Assembly: GCF_018449775.1 (NCBI RefSeq)
Contig: NZ_JAAVVB010000005.1
Span: forward strand, 248,001-312,000
Direction of reading: 5' to 3'
DNA from: Mucilaginibacter sp. dw_454
GTDB taxonomy: Bacteria > Bacteroidota > Bacteroidia > Sphingobacteriales > Sphingobacteriaceae
Length of the DNA: 64,000 nt
In this document: positions 8,431-17,051 of the stretch, one piece after another
Position numbering within the stretch: position 1 is the first letter of the stretch
How the letters are laid out: each line of letters starts with the position of its first letter
Position numbers and translations under genes: made by a program
The notes under the pieces: generated by a model
Database searches by the model: none
What the model was told of the DNA's origin: nothing
What the model saw: the letters and a program-made list of their open reading frames with translations, nothing else

Positions 8431-10632
8431 ATGAGCTACGTTTCTACCTGGACCAAAGCGGCTGCCGCAACTTTTGGAGATCCTGATTTTCCTGAAGCAT
8501 TTAACAAACAAGTTGGAGCCTTTCAATTTGCGGGCAGGCTTATAGCAGATTCCTTTTGGATTGAAGTAACATGGGCCAAAAAAGGCGCCCTGTCTTTCAG
8601 GGCCGCTTATGCGCCGGGAGGTAGTCTAAAGCTTAAAAACATAAATGCTGACAGCACAGAATTAAAGTTAACCTCGGCAATAGGTGATTTTAAAGTAGAT
8701 ATCGATATAACAGACGACGCGTTCCCTATACTTCATTATACCACCAGCTTTAAACCATCAGCAGATATCTTGGTGCCGTTTTGGCCGCGAGACATTTTGG
8801 TGCCTGGGCAAAGCAATGATCCTGAAAAAAGTAATGGCGATATATTGGTGAAGCAAATAGGCACAAGGTCTGGGCAGCTGTATTTTCAGCTAAACAAGCC
8901 CGAACCGGTAACCGTATTTTATCTTCAAAATTTAACTGCTCTGGGCGATTATTGCCAGGAAACAGAGACATCTGCAAGTGATACCGTCGGCGGCGAATGG
9001 CCGGATATAGGTTTTGCTTTGCCACCAACTATAAAAGGCAAACCACTAACCGCTGGCAAGCGTGTAATTATTAGCGATGCTTTTATTGCTTTTGATGCCA
9101 ATTTGGTGAAGGACGAAGCGGTACGGACAAATCAATTTCTGGATATGATGGCCGCATTGTATCTGGCGCTACCCAAGCCTGATACCAATTACAAACACTG
9201 GCCCGATATTCTGGACAAAGGCTTGAAAGATCTGTTGCACAGCCCGGGTTGTTGGTCGCAGGTTGCCGGGAATCATTATTTTAATGCCTATTTCTGTGAC
9301 TACGTAACGCCTCCCGAAATTATGGTGCAGCTTGCGGTATTATTGCCGCTCATAGATTATAAGGAATGGCATGGATCTGACCTGGAAGCGATAGACACGA
9401 TTAAAAAAGGCTTGCCTGCATTTTACGACGAAAAGCTAAAAACCATTATGCGCTGGCACCCGGCGGTAACCGACCAATTGGAGGGCGAGGAAGAGCAAAA
9501 AGAACCCATGGTGATGGATTCCTGGTATCTGCATCATCCTTTATTGAACCTGTCTCGCCTGGCTTTGAAAGGCGATAAAGATGCCGAAAAGCTATTTCTA
9601 AACTCGATTGGTTTTGCCATTAAAGTGGCTCGTCACTTCGGCTACCAATGGCCGGTATTCTATAAAATGGATACACTTGAGGTAGTTAAAGCAGAAACGG
9701 TTCCGGGCAAGGGCGGCGAAAAAGATGTACCGGGTTTATACGCGCATATCATGCTGCAGGCTTGGGAATTAACCAAAGATAAAAAGTATCTGGCTGAGGC
9801 AGAGCATGCTGCAAAGCAGTTAGTGGGATTAGAATTCGATCTGTTTTATCAGGCTAATAATACCGCGTTCTCATCCGGAGCTTTACTCCGGTTATATAAG
9901 ATAACCGGTAAAGAGATATACAAAGAATTAAGTTACTTATGCCTGGCTAACGTATTCAAAAACGTGAGGCTTTGGGATATCCAATATGGTTATCTCAAAG
10001 ATCATCCGTCGTTCTTTGCGGTGTTCCCGTTAAATGATGCGCCATATACAGCGGTATATGAAGAACAGGAAGTGTTTTGCGCCTTTCATGACTACCTACA
10101 CCATGCGCAAGGCGAAAATATCTTGCCATCGGCAAGGCTATTGTTGGCTGAGTATATTAAATACCTGGTAGACAGGGCGCCGCATTACTATCCACCAATG
10201 ATGGCAAAAGATATGCTGCCCGAAAAACCAAAGATCGGCGCTTTAGATCCTGCACTATGGATTGCTTTAGAAGATGTACAGGATGGCTGGGAGAAATCGG
10301 GTCAGGTAGGGCAAGAGGTTTACGGTGCCGGTAATGCTTTCGGTATCCTCCCGCGGCATTATATGCAAGTGGCCGACGAATCATTCATGATCTTTTGCGA
10401 CTACCCCATGATTGGCTTTGCCGCTAAAAAGAGACGACCGATAAGCTTTCAGCTGGCGGGCGACGGCAGATTACAGGGCCAGATCATCATGGTGAAGACA
10501 GACCGTAAAAAGCTGCCTGAGTTCACCGTTACGGTTAAAGGGAGTAAAGAACCGATAAAAGGAAAGCCCATAGTCGATGGTCATGTGCTGTACACTGTAA
10601 CCGGAGATCAAACGGTTAAAATAGATTGGTAG
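8431..10632 (+). CDS. Uncharacterised 733-residue protein, possibly (alpha/alpha)-toroid glycosidase-like
   Basis: No signal peptide, so cytoplasmic. Residues 1-200 look beta-rich. Residues about 230-640 contain repeated helical hairpins rich in Trp, Tyr and His (for example DSWYLHHPLLNLSRLAL, LYAHIMLQAWELTKDKKYLAEAEHAAKQL split by turns), a pattern typical of six-hairpin glycosidase-like and terpenoid-cyclase-like folds; the last 100 residues are again beta-rich. I do not recognise a named family and cannot point to catalytic residues. The start ATG at 8431 is preceded by an A+T-rich 160-base stretch. It is monocistronic: a decayed gene start, a dispersed repeat and a terminator follow. Confidence 0.8.
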   Translation: MSYVSTWTKAAAATFGDPDFPEAFNKQVGAFQFAGRLIADSFWIEVTWAKKGALSFRAAYAPGGSLKLKNINADSTELKLTSAIGDFKVDIDITDDAFPILHYTTSFKPSADILVPFWPRDILVPGQSNDPEKSNGDILVKQIGTRSGQLYFQLNKPEPVTVFYLQNLTALGDYCQETETSASDTVGGEWPDIGFALPPTIKGKPLTAGKRVIISDAFIAFDANLVKDEAVRTNQFLDMMAALYLALPKPDTNYKHWPDILDKGLKDLLHSPGCWSQVAGNHYFNAYFCDYVTPPEIMVQLAVLLPLIDYKEWHGSDLEAIDTIKKGLPAFYDEKLKTIMRWHPAVTDQLEGEEEQKEPMVMDSWYLHHPLLNLSRLALKGDKDAEKLFLNSIGFAIKVARHFGYQWPVFYKMDTLEVVKAETVPGKGGEKDVPGLYAHIMLQAWELTKDKKYLAEAEHAAKQLVGLEFDLFYQANNTAFSSGALLRLYKITGKEIYKELSYLCLANVFKNVRLWDIQYGYLKDHPSFFAVFPLNDAPYTAVYEEQEVFCAFHDYLHHAQGENILPSARLLLAEYIKYLVDRAPHYYPPMMAKDMLPEKPKIGALDPALWIALEDVQDGWEKSGQVGQEVYGAGNAFGILPRHYMQVADESFMIFCDYPMIGFAAKKRRPISFQLAGDGRLQGQIIMVKTDRKKLPEFTVTVKGSKEPIKGKPIVDGHVLYTVTGDQTVKIDW

Positions 10633-10674
10633 TCAAGTAGTGTCTTCTTTCTTTGGCCGTTGTTTTGCAACACG

Positions 10675-10773
10675 GTGTTTACGAAGATACTACTCACCGG
10701 GGCAACCGGCTATACTGGATCTCTATGCTACCCTTCCACTACTTCATCTTTAGGGGGATGTTGCATAAGATAG
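10675..10773 (+). pseudogene. Decayed N-terminus of a Rossmann-fold (NmrA/SDR-type) gene
   Basis: From GTG 10675 the frame reads VFTKILLTGATGYTGS, a classic first beta-strand plus glycine-rich NAD(P)-binding loop of atypical short-chain dehydrogenases (NmrA-like). After the Ser the frame becomes non-family sequence and stops at 10771. No continuation is visible in other frames before the repeat at 10791. It appears to be the stump of a gene whose remainder was lost. The match is short, so chance is not excluded. Confidence 0.5.
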
Positions 10774-10788
10774 CAAGCTAAACCGTTG

Positions 10789-10935
10789 CACTGTTTTGTT
10801 TCACGTGTGTGTGAAACAGATGAACAAGTGAAACACTATTTTTATATAACTATTTGGTATATAATATATTATAAAATTATAGTGAAACAGAATGAAACGG
10901 TTTTTATTACGTTTAAGTCTTTTTTTGTTTCACGT
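10789..10935 (+). repeat. GTTTCAC/GTGAAAC dispersed repeat, copy 1
   Basis: An A+T-rich element carrying a perfect hairpin GTTTCAC-GTGTGT-GTGAAAC (10799-10818), further GTGAAAC motifs near 10829 and 10882 (GTGAAACAGAATGAAAC), and a closing TTTTTTGTTTCAC (to 10932). A second copy in inverted orientation lies at 52146-52302. Both copies lie downstream of a coding gene and point the same way as that gene. No coding content is evident. Confidence 0.75.
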
Positions 10936-11002
10936 AGTTTGATGAAAGCCTTGCCTTCTTCGCAAAAGCGGTCGAACCAATAACGACGGATAAAAACGTT
11001 TA

Positions 11003-11042
11003 AAAACAAAAAAAACGCCGCGGAATCCACGGCGTTTTTTTT
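11003..11042. terminator. Bidirectional rho-independent terminator
   Basis: Stem AACGCCG...CGGCGTT (11014-11036, inner GG/CC pairs and a short loop) with a run of A on its left and eight T on its right, so it can act on both strands. It ends the minus-strand GH43 transcript, whose stop is at 11059, and could also stop plus-strand read-through. Confidence 0.85.
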
Positions 11043-11058
11043 ATGCTATAATCAAAAA

Positions 11059-12051
11059 CTATTTAATTTTTCTTGGCGCTACACCTTCATTGGTAATCTT
11101 TACCGGCAGGATATGGCCGTTCTCGTCAAAATACATTTTATCAATACAGGTTACCCGATGGTTACCATCATGATCGCCTAACGGGCGACGGTGGTAAACA
11201 ATGTACCATTCGTCGGTTTTAGGGATGTTGATCACCGAGTGGTGCCCTGCGCCGGTAGCAATAGCCGGGTCTTGTTTCAATACCACATCAATCCGCTCAA
11301 ACGGGCCGGTTGGCGAATCGCCCATGGCATAGGCAACGCGGTAGTTAGGGCCGGTCCAGCCGCCTTCGCTCCACATTAAATAATATTTGCCTTTGCGTTT
11401 AAACATCACGGGTCCCTCTACATAATCTTTCGGGGTGATGGATTTATAAGTTTCGCCATCGGCAAACGGCTCAACGCCGGTAAAGTCTTTGTTTAACCTG
11501 GCAATATTGCAATGGCGCCAGCCGCCATAAACGATGTAGTATTGGCCATCGTCATCTTTGAAAACAAACTGGTCTATTGGTTGCGCACCATTGACAAATT
11601 GACCAATTAACGGCTTGCCCAAATAATCTTTAAAGGGGCCCTCAGGTTTCTTGGCTACGGCAATACCGATACCACCAAGCTCCTGATTATTCTGAATATC
11701 ATTAGCGCCAAAGAAAATATAGTATTTGCCATCTTTCTCTGTCACCGCAGGCGCCCACATGGCCTTGTGCGCCCATTTTACAGCGGCAGTATCCACCACA
11801 TGCGGATGTTTGGTCCAATGCACTAAATCGGTTGATGAATAGGCGTCGAGGTAAACCTGCTCTTCGTATTTAGCAGAATAGGTTGGATATACCCAATAGG
11901 TTTTACCAAATACTTTAGCTTCCGGGTCGGCATACCAGCCCGGGAAAATTGGGTTGCCTGAAGTAGTTTTAGCAGCATCTTGCGCCAGCGTAACGCCGGT
12001 AGATAGCGCCAGCAAAGCCGCGGTTAATTTTAATGATTGATAAAGTCTCAT
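11059..12051 (-). CDS. Glycoside hydrolase family 43 protein (secreted)
   Basis: I choose the ATG at 12051 (330 residues) because it opens a clean signal peptide (MRLYQSLKLTAALLALSTGVTLAQ); a longer frame would run back into the helicase gene. The five-bladed beta-propeller family GH43 is shown by the general base Asp42 in WYADPEA, the pKa-modulating Asp160 in QPIDQFVF, and the general acid Glu212 in YVEGPV. Family members hydrolyse alpha-L-arabinofuranosides, beta-xylosides or galactans; the exact linkage cannot be told. The gene starts 7 bases after the helicase stop, so the two are probably co-transcribed, an odd functional pairing. Bidirectional terminator downstream. Confidence 0.92.
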   Translation of the reverse strand: MRLYQSLKLTAALLALSTGVTLAQDAAKTTSGNPIFPGWYADPEAKVFGKTYWVYPTYSAKYEEQVYLDAYSSTDLVHWTKHPHVVDTAAVKWAHKAMWAPAVTEKDGKYYIFFGANDIQNNQELGGIGIAVAKKPEGPFKDYLGKPLIGQFVNGAQPIDQFVFKDDDGQYYIVYGGWRHCNIARLNKDFTGVEPFADGETYKSITPKDYVEGPVMFKRKGKYYLMWSEGGWTGPNYRVAYAMGDSPTGPFERIDVVLKQDPAIATGAGHHSVINIPKTDEWYIVYHRRPLGDHDGNHRVTCIDKMYFDENGHILPVKITNEGVAPRKIK

Positions 12052-12058
12052 ATATAAA

Positions 12059-13288
12059 TTAGCTTTTATTGGTTGGCTTATTTTTATTCCAGACACGCTT
12101 TTTATTGGGGCTATTGCGGTTTTGATTTGGTTTTCTTTCCGGTTGTCTTACTTCGGCAATACTTAATAAATGCTCGGGTAGCGGGTGCTGGGTAATCTTA
12201 CGGTCAATCAGCTCCTCAATACTTTTCAGCCTGCGTTCATCACGATGATTAACAAAAGTGATGGCGGTGCCTTTGGTGGCAGCGCGTGCGGTACGGCCAA
12301 TGCGATGGATATAATCTTCGGCATCTGCCGGCACATCATAGTTAATTACCAGATCGATTCCTTCCACATCAATACCCCGCGAAAGTGCGTCGGTGCCAAT
12401 AATAATAGGCAGTTGTTTATTTTTAAAGCGAAGCAGAATTTCTTCACGCTCTTTTTGTTCCAGATCAGAGTGGAACGATTCGGCATGCAGTTTTATCGCT
12501 TTTAATTCTTTGTATAATGATTTGACAATCTCTTTTCGCGAAGCAAAAATAATAGTGCTCAAATAATTGCCGTCTTTCAGTAAATGCTGCAATAAAGGCG
12601 TTTTCTGCTGGTCATGCAGGCGATAGATCTGCTGATCTATACCTACCGCAGGTTGCGATATGGCCAAACTGATCTGCTCGGGATTGTGCAGCACATTTTT
12701 AGCCATATTACGGATACGGCCCGGCATAGTAGCCGAGAATAACAGCGTCTGCCGCTCTTTAGGCAGGTAGCTGATGATGCGCATAATATCGTCAGAGAAA
12801 CCCATGTCCAGCATGCGGTCGGCTTCATCCAGTATCAGGTAATCTATTTTATTCAGCTTTAATATACCCGATGTTAGGTGAGCAATAAGCCTGCCCGGGG
12901 TAGCTATAATAACATTTACATTATTTTGTATGCCACGGCGTTGCTGCTCGTAAACATGGCCGTCGCCACCACCAAATACAGCTATAGAGCTGATGCCGGT
13001 AAAATAGGCCAGGCCCTCAACTTGCTGGTCAATTTGCTGAGCCAGTTCGCGCGTTGGGGTTAGTATCAGGGTACTGGTATGGTCTTTAGCCGTACGGCCT
13101 ATCTTTTCCAATATCGGCAGTAAAAAAGCCGCAGTTTTGCCGGTTCCGGTTTGGGCGCAGGCAATCAAATCCTTCCCCTCCAATATAAGCGGAATAGCCA
13201 TACCTTGTATGGGTGTCGGAGTGGTGTACCCCATGCTTGTTAGGCCTTCTGTAAGCTCGTCGTTAAAATTAAAATCTTTAAAAGTCAC
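12059..13288 (-). CDS. DEAD-box ATP-dependent RNA helicase (RhlE-like)
   Basis: A 409-residue helicase with the full motif set: Q-motif region FNDELTEGLTSMGYTTPTPIQ (about 8-28), Walker A AQTGTGKT (45-52), PTRELAQQ, TPGR, DEAD, SAT, RGID and the C-terminal HRIGRTAR. The short basic, Asn/Lys-rich tail (NKKRVWNKNKPTNKS) fits RNA binding. RhlE-type helicases remodel structured RNA in ribosome assembly and RNA decay. First gene of a two-gene unit with the GH43 gene. Confidence 0.93.
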   Translation of the reverse strand: MTFKDFNFNDELTEGLTSMGYTTPTPIQGMAIPLILEGKDLIACAQTGTGKTAAFLLPILEKIGRTAKDHTSTLILTPTRELAQQIDQQVEGLAYFTGISSIAVFGGGDGHVYEQQRRGIQNNVNVIIATPGRLIAHLTSGILKLNKIDYLILDEADRMLDMGFSDDIMRIISYLPKERQTLLFSATMPGRIRNMAKNVLHNPEQISLAISQPAVGIDQQIYRLHDQQKTPLLQHLLKDGNYLSTIIFASRKEIVKSLYKELKAIKLHAESFHSDLEQKEREEILLRFKNKQLPIIIGTDALSRGIDVEGIDLVINYDVPADAEDYIHRIGRTARAATKGTAITFVNHRDERRLKSIEELIDRKITQHPLPEHLLSIAEVRQPERKPNQNRNSPNKKRVWNKNKPTNKS

Positions 13289-13439
13289 GCTATGTTTTTG
13301 TGTGGTACAAGATAAGGAAAAAATGTGGTGCTACAGCTATAGCGCCAAATGTTGACTAATAGCCGACATCGCGAAGCCGCAAACAATAAAATCCGCAGCA
13401 ACCTAATTCCCGTAATTGAACAAACATTTACCCACACTC

Positions 13440-14393
13440 ATGAACAAATTTACCCATGCGTTTTGCCTGTTGGCCCTTTGCCTGATAGCTGTAAAAGCCA
13501 GCGCGCAAACCGATACCGCTTATCGCCAAAAACGAATAATTAACCAGGAGTTTAATCAAATTTATACCCAAAACTTAAAAGCGTCGATATTTGGCAATGA
13601 ATACGGCGGGCCAAATAAAACCCTGCTAACCTCAGACCTGGTAGGCAATTTCGTGCTGATCAATACACCCAAGCTGCCGTTTTTTGTGGTGGCTACGCCG
13701 GAGATTAGTATTCGTTTGTTTGCTGCGCATGGCTCGCCGGTAAAATCACCGAGCTATATGCCGGGGCTAGCGGTTTATTTTAGGGTGAATGACAATATGT
13801 ACCACGCCAAGTTCTTCTCGGTAGCTTATAATCACCACTCCAACGGCATTGAAGGGCCAACGGCTAACCCTAATGGCACCATTAATGTCGACAGCGGTAA
13901 GTTTACCACCAACTTCTATACGTTGCTGTATCATGCCGATAATCGCACGGATAAAGAGAACCTGATCATCAACAATAATTTCGCGGGTGGACTAGAATTG
14001 CATGCAGCTTTGATAGGGTTGGGCTACGCTCACGCCCTGGAAGGAAAATACGGCTGGGTACGTGCCAAAGGCACCTGGCAATACAGCCTGGCCAAAAAAT
14101 ACAACGATGCTGTTGATCCTGACAAAAAAGTTTTTAACGATTGGATGCGTGTACAATTAGACCTGCAGTACATCCTGGACAAAGACAACGATTACAATTT
14201 TACCGATGCTAAAAAACGCCTCAACGTGGGTCTTAAATATTATTACCAGTTACCGTTTATGCAAAACACCGCATGTATGATAGGCGGGGGCTATCGCGGG
14301 CAGGATGAGTATAATATTTATTTCCAGGATAGCTATGCTTATTTTATGGTGGGGATTTCGGCGGGGCTGTCTTTTGGGACGAAGAGTAGGTAA
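13440..14393 (+). CDS. Outer-membrane beta-barrel protein resembling phospholipase A1 (OMPLA)
   Basis: Start taken as ATG 13440 because it begins a signal peptide (residues 1-23, ending VKASA-Q); 317 residues. The rest is a series of amphipathic aromatic-rich strands typical of an outer-membrane barrel. The segment around residues 128-165 contains YNHHSNG followed by TTNFYTLLY, which resembles the OMPLA active-site region of E. coli PldA (HxSNG...WNRLY): His132, Ser134 and Asn158 would be the triad, though the Ser-Asn spacing is 24 rather than 12 residues. If right, it hydrolyses outer-membrane phospholipids. Otherwise it is an uncharacterised barrel. Monocistronic. Confidence 0.7.
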   Translation: MNKFTHAFCLLALCLIAVKASAQTDTAYRQKRIINQEFNQIYTQNLKASIFGNEYGGPNKTLLTSDLVGNFVLINTPKLPFFVVATPEISIRLFAAHGSPVKSPSYMPGLAVYFRVNDNMYHAKFFSVAYNHHSNGIEGPTANPNGTINVDSGKFTTNFYTLLYHADNRTDKENLIINNNFAGGLELHAALIGLGYAHALEGKYGWVRAKGTWQYSLAKKYNDAVDPDKKVFNDWMRVQLDLQYILDKDNDYNFTDAKKRLNVGLKYYYQLPFMQNTACMIGGGYRGQDEYNIYFQDSYAYFMVGISAGLSFGTKSR

Positions 14394-14411
14394 TACAAAA
14401 TACTAAACGTT

Positions 14412-14493
14412 TGTCATTTCGACCAACGGGAGAAATCTTATACGCTTTGCTATTATCGCTCGTATAAGATTTCTCGCTATGCTCGAAATGACA
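14412..14493. repeat. REP-like palindrome (TGTCATTTCGA type)
   Basis: Inverted repeat with ends TGTCATTTCGA / TCGAAATGACA and inner arms GAAATCTTATAC / GTATAAGATTTC. It sits between two convergent genes and could fold into a long hairpin. Related to the TGTCATTGCGAG elements elsewhere in the window. Confidence 0.8.
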
Positions 14494-14510
14494 TGATTAA
14501 AAGAAATCCT

Positions 14511-14939
14511 TTACGACTGTATATAATTCTTCAACTGCTCAATGGTGTGCTCGTGCGATAGAATGGTTTCTGTAACCACGTCACTCATAGAAATAATACC
14601 TATCAATTCGCTGTAATTAAACACCGGCAAATAACGGATCTTGCCTTCGCTCATTACCTGCATACAATGATCTACCGTGTTTTCAGGCAACAGTCTTGGC
14701 AAATTGGTACTCATAATCTCGCCAACTGTGGTGTGATCTGATGAGCGTCCCTCTAAAATAACCTTACGGGCATAATCGCGCTCGGTCAGGATGCCTGCAT
14801 ACGCACCATCTTCGGTAATGACTATCGATCCAATGTTTTGGTCGGCCATCAGTCTTAAGGCATCTAACACTAATGTAGCAGCATCAATGGTAACTACGTT
14901 ACCGCCCTTACGGGCCAGTATGTCTGAAACTTTTCGCAT
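14511..14939 (-). CDS. Two-CBS-domain protein
   Basis: I start at ATG 14939 (142 residues, MRKVSDILARKG); the longer frame would extend through the terminator hairpin of pdxA. The protein is two CBS modules and little else: CBS1 about 1-65 (VLDALRLMADQNIGSIVITEDGAYAGILTERDY in pieces) and CBS2 about 70-135 (MSEGKIRYLPVFNYSELIGIISMSDVV). Such stand-alone pairs bind adenine nucleotides and act as energy-state sensors or regulate a partner protein. The partner is not evident here. Confidence 0.88.
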   Translation of the reverse strand: MRKVSDILARKGGNVVTIDAATLVLDALRLMADQNIGSIVITEDGAYAGILTERDYARKVILEGRSSDHTTVGEIMSTNLPRLLPENTVDHCMQVMSEGKIRYLPVFNYSELIGIISMSDVVTETILSHEHTIEQLKNYIQS

Positions 14940-14993
14940 AACATTAAAGGGTTTAGTATAACAGGTTATTCCAAATATAACCAATGCCAAGAC

Positions 14994-15019
14994 AAAAAAG
15001 GCCTCTATATGAGGCCTTT
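14994..15019 (-). terminator. Rho-independent terminator of pdxA
   Basis: Perfect 9-bp stem AAAGGCCTC / GAGGCCTTT with a TATAT loop; read on the minus strand it runs into TTTTTT. It lies 36 bases after the pdxA stop and upstream of the CBS gene. Confidence 0.85.
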
Positions 15020-15054
15020 GTATTAACATTTGTGGAGTACTGATGTTGATATCC

Positions 15055-16107
15055 TTAATCCCTGTCGCGTTGCAGTTTGGTAAACTGTAGTGGGTTTTCA
15101 TTTAGTATCAGGCCCTCTTTACGGTTTTTGGCGATATGCAGCGCGGTAAAAATCGCTTCGCGGAAAGAGATCTCCGAAGCCTCATTTTTTCCGGCGATAT
15201 CATAAGCCGTACCATGGTCCGGCGAGGTGCGTACAAATTTCAATCCGGCAGTAAAGTTTACGCCCGATTCGAAAGCTATCTGTTTAAACGGGATCAAACC
15301 CTGGTCGTGATACATGGCCAACACGGCATCAAACTGCATGTAAGTCGCGTTAGCAAAAAAACCGTCTGCAGCATATGGGCCAAAAGCCAGGATATCATTG
15401 GCGCGGGCTTCCTCGATTGCCGGGATAATTACATCCTGTTCCTCATGACCTATTAAGCCATTATCACTTGCATGAGGGTTCAGTCCCAACACCGCAATCT
15501 TTGGTTTGCGAATCCAGAAATCTTCGCGCAGGCTGGTATTCATTAACTTAATTTTCGCCAATATTTTTTCGGTAGTGATGGCGATTGCCACCTGGTTAAC
15601 CGGGATATGGCCGGTAACAACACCTACACGCAAAGTATCGCTTACCAAAAACATTAACGACTCGGCAGCGCCGTCGCGGTCCTGCAGATATTCGGTATGG
15701 CCCGGGAAATTAAAGCTCTCGCTTTGGATAGTGTCTTTATTAATTGGCGCAGTAACCAGTGCGTCAATGTCGCCATTAATCAAGTCGGCCGTAGCGCGCT
15801 CTAACGAAGCAAATGCAAATTTGCCCACTTCTTTATTAGGCACACCCGGTTCAATTTTTACATCCTCTTCCCAGCAATTAATCATGTTGGCGCGTTTTGG
15901 CTGCGCGTTTGACGGATGATCGATGACATTAAAGTTCAGCTCGCTTACTTCGGTCACCCGGCGGTAGAATGAGGCTACTTTGGTATGTCCATAAACAATG
16001 GGCGTGCAATAGTTATAGATCATGCTTTCGGCCAGGGTTTTGATGATGATCTCTAGTCCGATACCGTTTACGTCGCCTATGCTGATGCCTATTTTTAGTT
16101 TATTCAT
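15055..16107 (-). CDS. pdxA: 4-hydroxythreonine-4-phosphate dehydrogenase
   Basis: 350 residues, the family's usual length. PdxA oxidises 4-phosphohydroxy-L-threonine with NAD in the DXP-dependent route to pyridoxal phosphate. Conserved stretches: GDVNGIGLEI (11-20), TAPINKD (119-125), PGHTEYL with the metal-binding His137 region, VTGHIPV, NPHASDNG, MYHDQGLIPFK and DHGTAYDIAGK near the C-terminus. Its 5' end is 164 bases from divergent rsmA. In many Bacteroidota pdxA neighbours rsmA, as here. Confidence 0.96.
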   Translation of the reverse strand: MNKLKIGISIGDVNGIGLEIIIKTLAESMIYNYCTPIVYGHTKVASFYRRVTEVSELNFNVIDHPSNAQPKRANMINCWEEDVKIEPGVPNKEVGKFAFASLERATADLINGDIDALVTAPINKDTIQSESFNFPGHTEYLQDRDGAAESLMFLVSDTLRVGVVTGHIPVNQVAIAITTEKILAKIKLMNTSLREDFWIRKPKIAVLGLNPHASDNGLIGHEEQDVIIPAIEEARANDILAFGPYAADGFFANATYMQFDAVLAMYHDQGLIPFKQIAFESGVNFTAGLKFVRTSPDHGTAYDIAGKNEASEISFREAIFTALHIAKNRKEGLILNENPLQFTKLQRDRD

Positions 16108-16271
16108 ATTTGGTTTGATTACACCGGTGTATTTGAGATAACACCGATTCTCGCTTTTAGCTTTAAGCCTTCGGCTTTTCGCTCACATTATACTGCAAAG
16201 AAAAGATTTTAGGCTCAGAGTTCCTGATTAAAGAACAAATATGACTTAATTTGCTCAAATATTTGTTGATA

Positions 16272-17051
16272 ATGACATTAGTAAGGGCAAAAAAACACCT
16301 GGGCCAACATTTCCTGACCGATAAAAATATCGCCACCAAGATAGTTGACAGCCTGCGCCCCGAAAATCGTTTTACGCAAGTACTGGAAGTTGGGCCGGGC
16401 ATGGGTATCCTGTCGGACGTGTTACTGGAGCGCGATTTGTATGAAGTTTCATTGATCGACATCGACACCGAATCGTACGATTTCCTGAAAAAGAAATACC
16501 CCAAACTAGGCGACCGTCTCATCAATGCCGATTTTTTACAGCTTGATTTTGCTGCGCGATTTAACGGCCCGCTGGGTATTATTGGTAATTTTCCTTACAA
16601 CATCTCTTCACAGATACTTTTCAAAGTGTTAGATAACCGTAGCCAGGTAGTTGAGGTTGTCGGCATGTTTCAAAAAGAAGTAGCCGAACGCTGCGCCGCC
16701 AAAGCGGGGAGTAAAGAATATGGCATCTTGAGCGTTTTCCTGCAGGCCTATTATAAAGTTGAATACCTGTTTACGGTTAAAGCAGGTGTGTTTAATCCGC
16801 CGCCTAAAGTACTGTCGGCAGTGATCCGCTTAACCCGTAATGAGACTATCGAACTGGATTGCGACGAAAAGCTGTTTTGGCAGGTTGTTAAAGCAGGCTT
16901 TAATCAACGCCGTAAAACTTTGCGTAATGCGCTGTCATCGGTAATCCCCAAAGATAAAATGGGCGATGATGCGCTGCTTGACCTTCGGGCTGAACGCCTA
17001 ACTGTTGCCGATTTTGTGAAGATCACGCAGCAGGTTAGCACCAACCGCTAG
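16272..17051 (+). CDS. rsmA: 16S rRNA dimethyladenosine transferase (A1518/A1519)
   Basis: Start at ATG 16272 (259 residues), which gives the expected MTLVRAKKHLGQHFL N-terminus. The SAM-binding motif EVGPGMGIL is at 39-47 and the catalytic NFPYN (canonically NLPYN) at 106-110. RsmA dimethylates two adenines in the 3' hairpin of 16S rRNA during small-subunit maturation; loss gives kasugamycin resistance. Divergent from pdxA; its last four bases overlap the convergent gene at 17048. Confidence 0.96.
   Translation: MTLVRAKKHLGQHFLTDKNIATKIVDSLRPENRFTQVLEVGPGMGILSDVLLERDLYEVSLIDIDTESYDFLKKKYPKLGDRLINADFLQLDFAARFNGPLGIIGNFPYNISSQILFKVLDNRSQVVEVVGMFQKEVAERCAAKAGSKEYGILSVFLQAYYKVEYLFTVKAGVFNPPPKVLSAVIRLTRNETIELDCDEKLFWQVVKAGFNQRRKTLRNALSSVIPKDKMGDDALLDLRAERLTVADFVKITQQVSTNR

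Noticed and set aside
10786-10983. 65-codon open frame across the GTTTCAC repeat
   Set aside because: It consists of repeat and A+T-rich sequence; composition is not protein-like and no motif is present.
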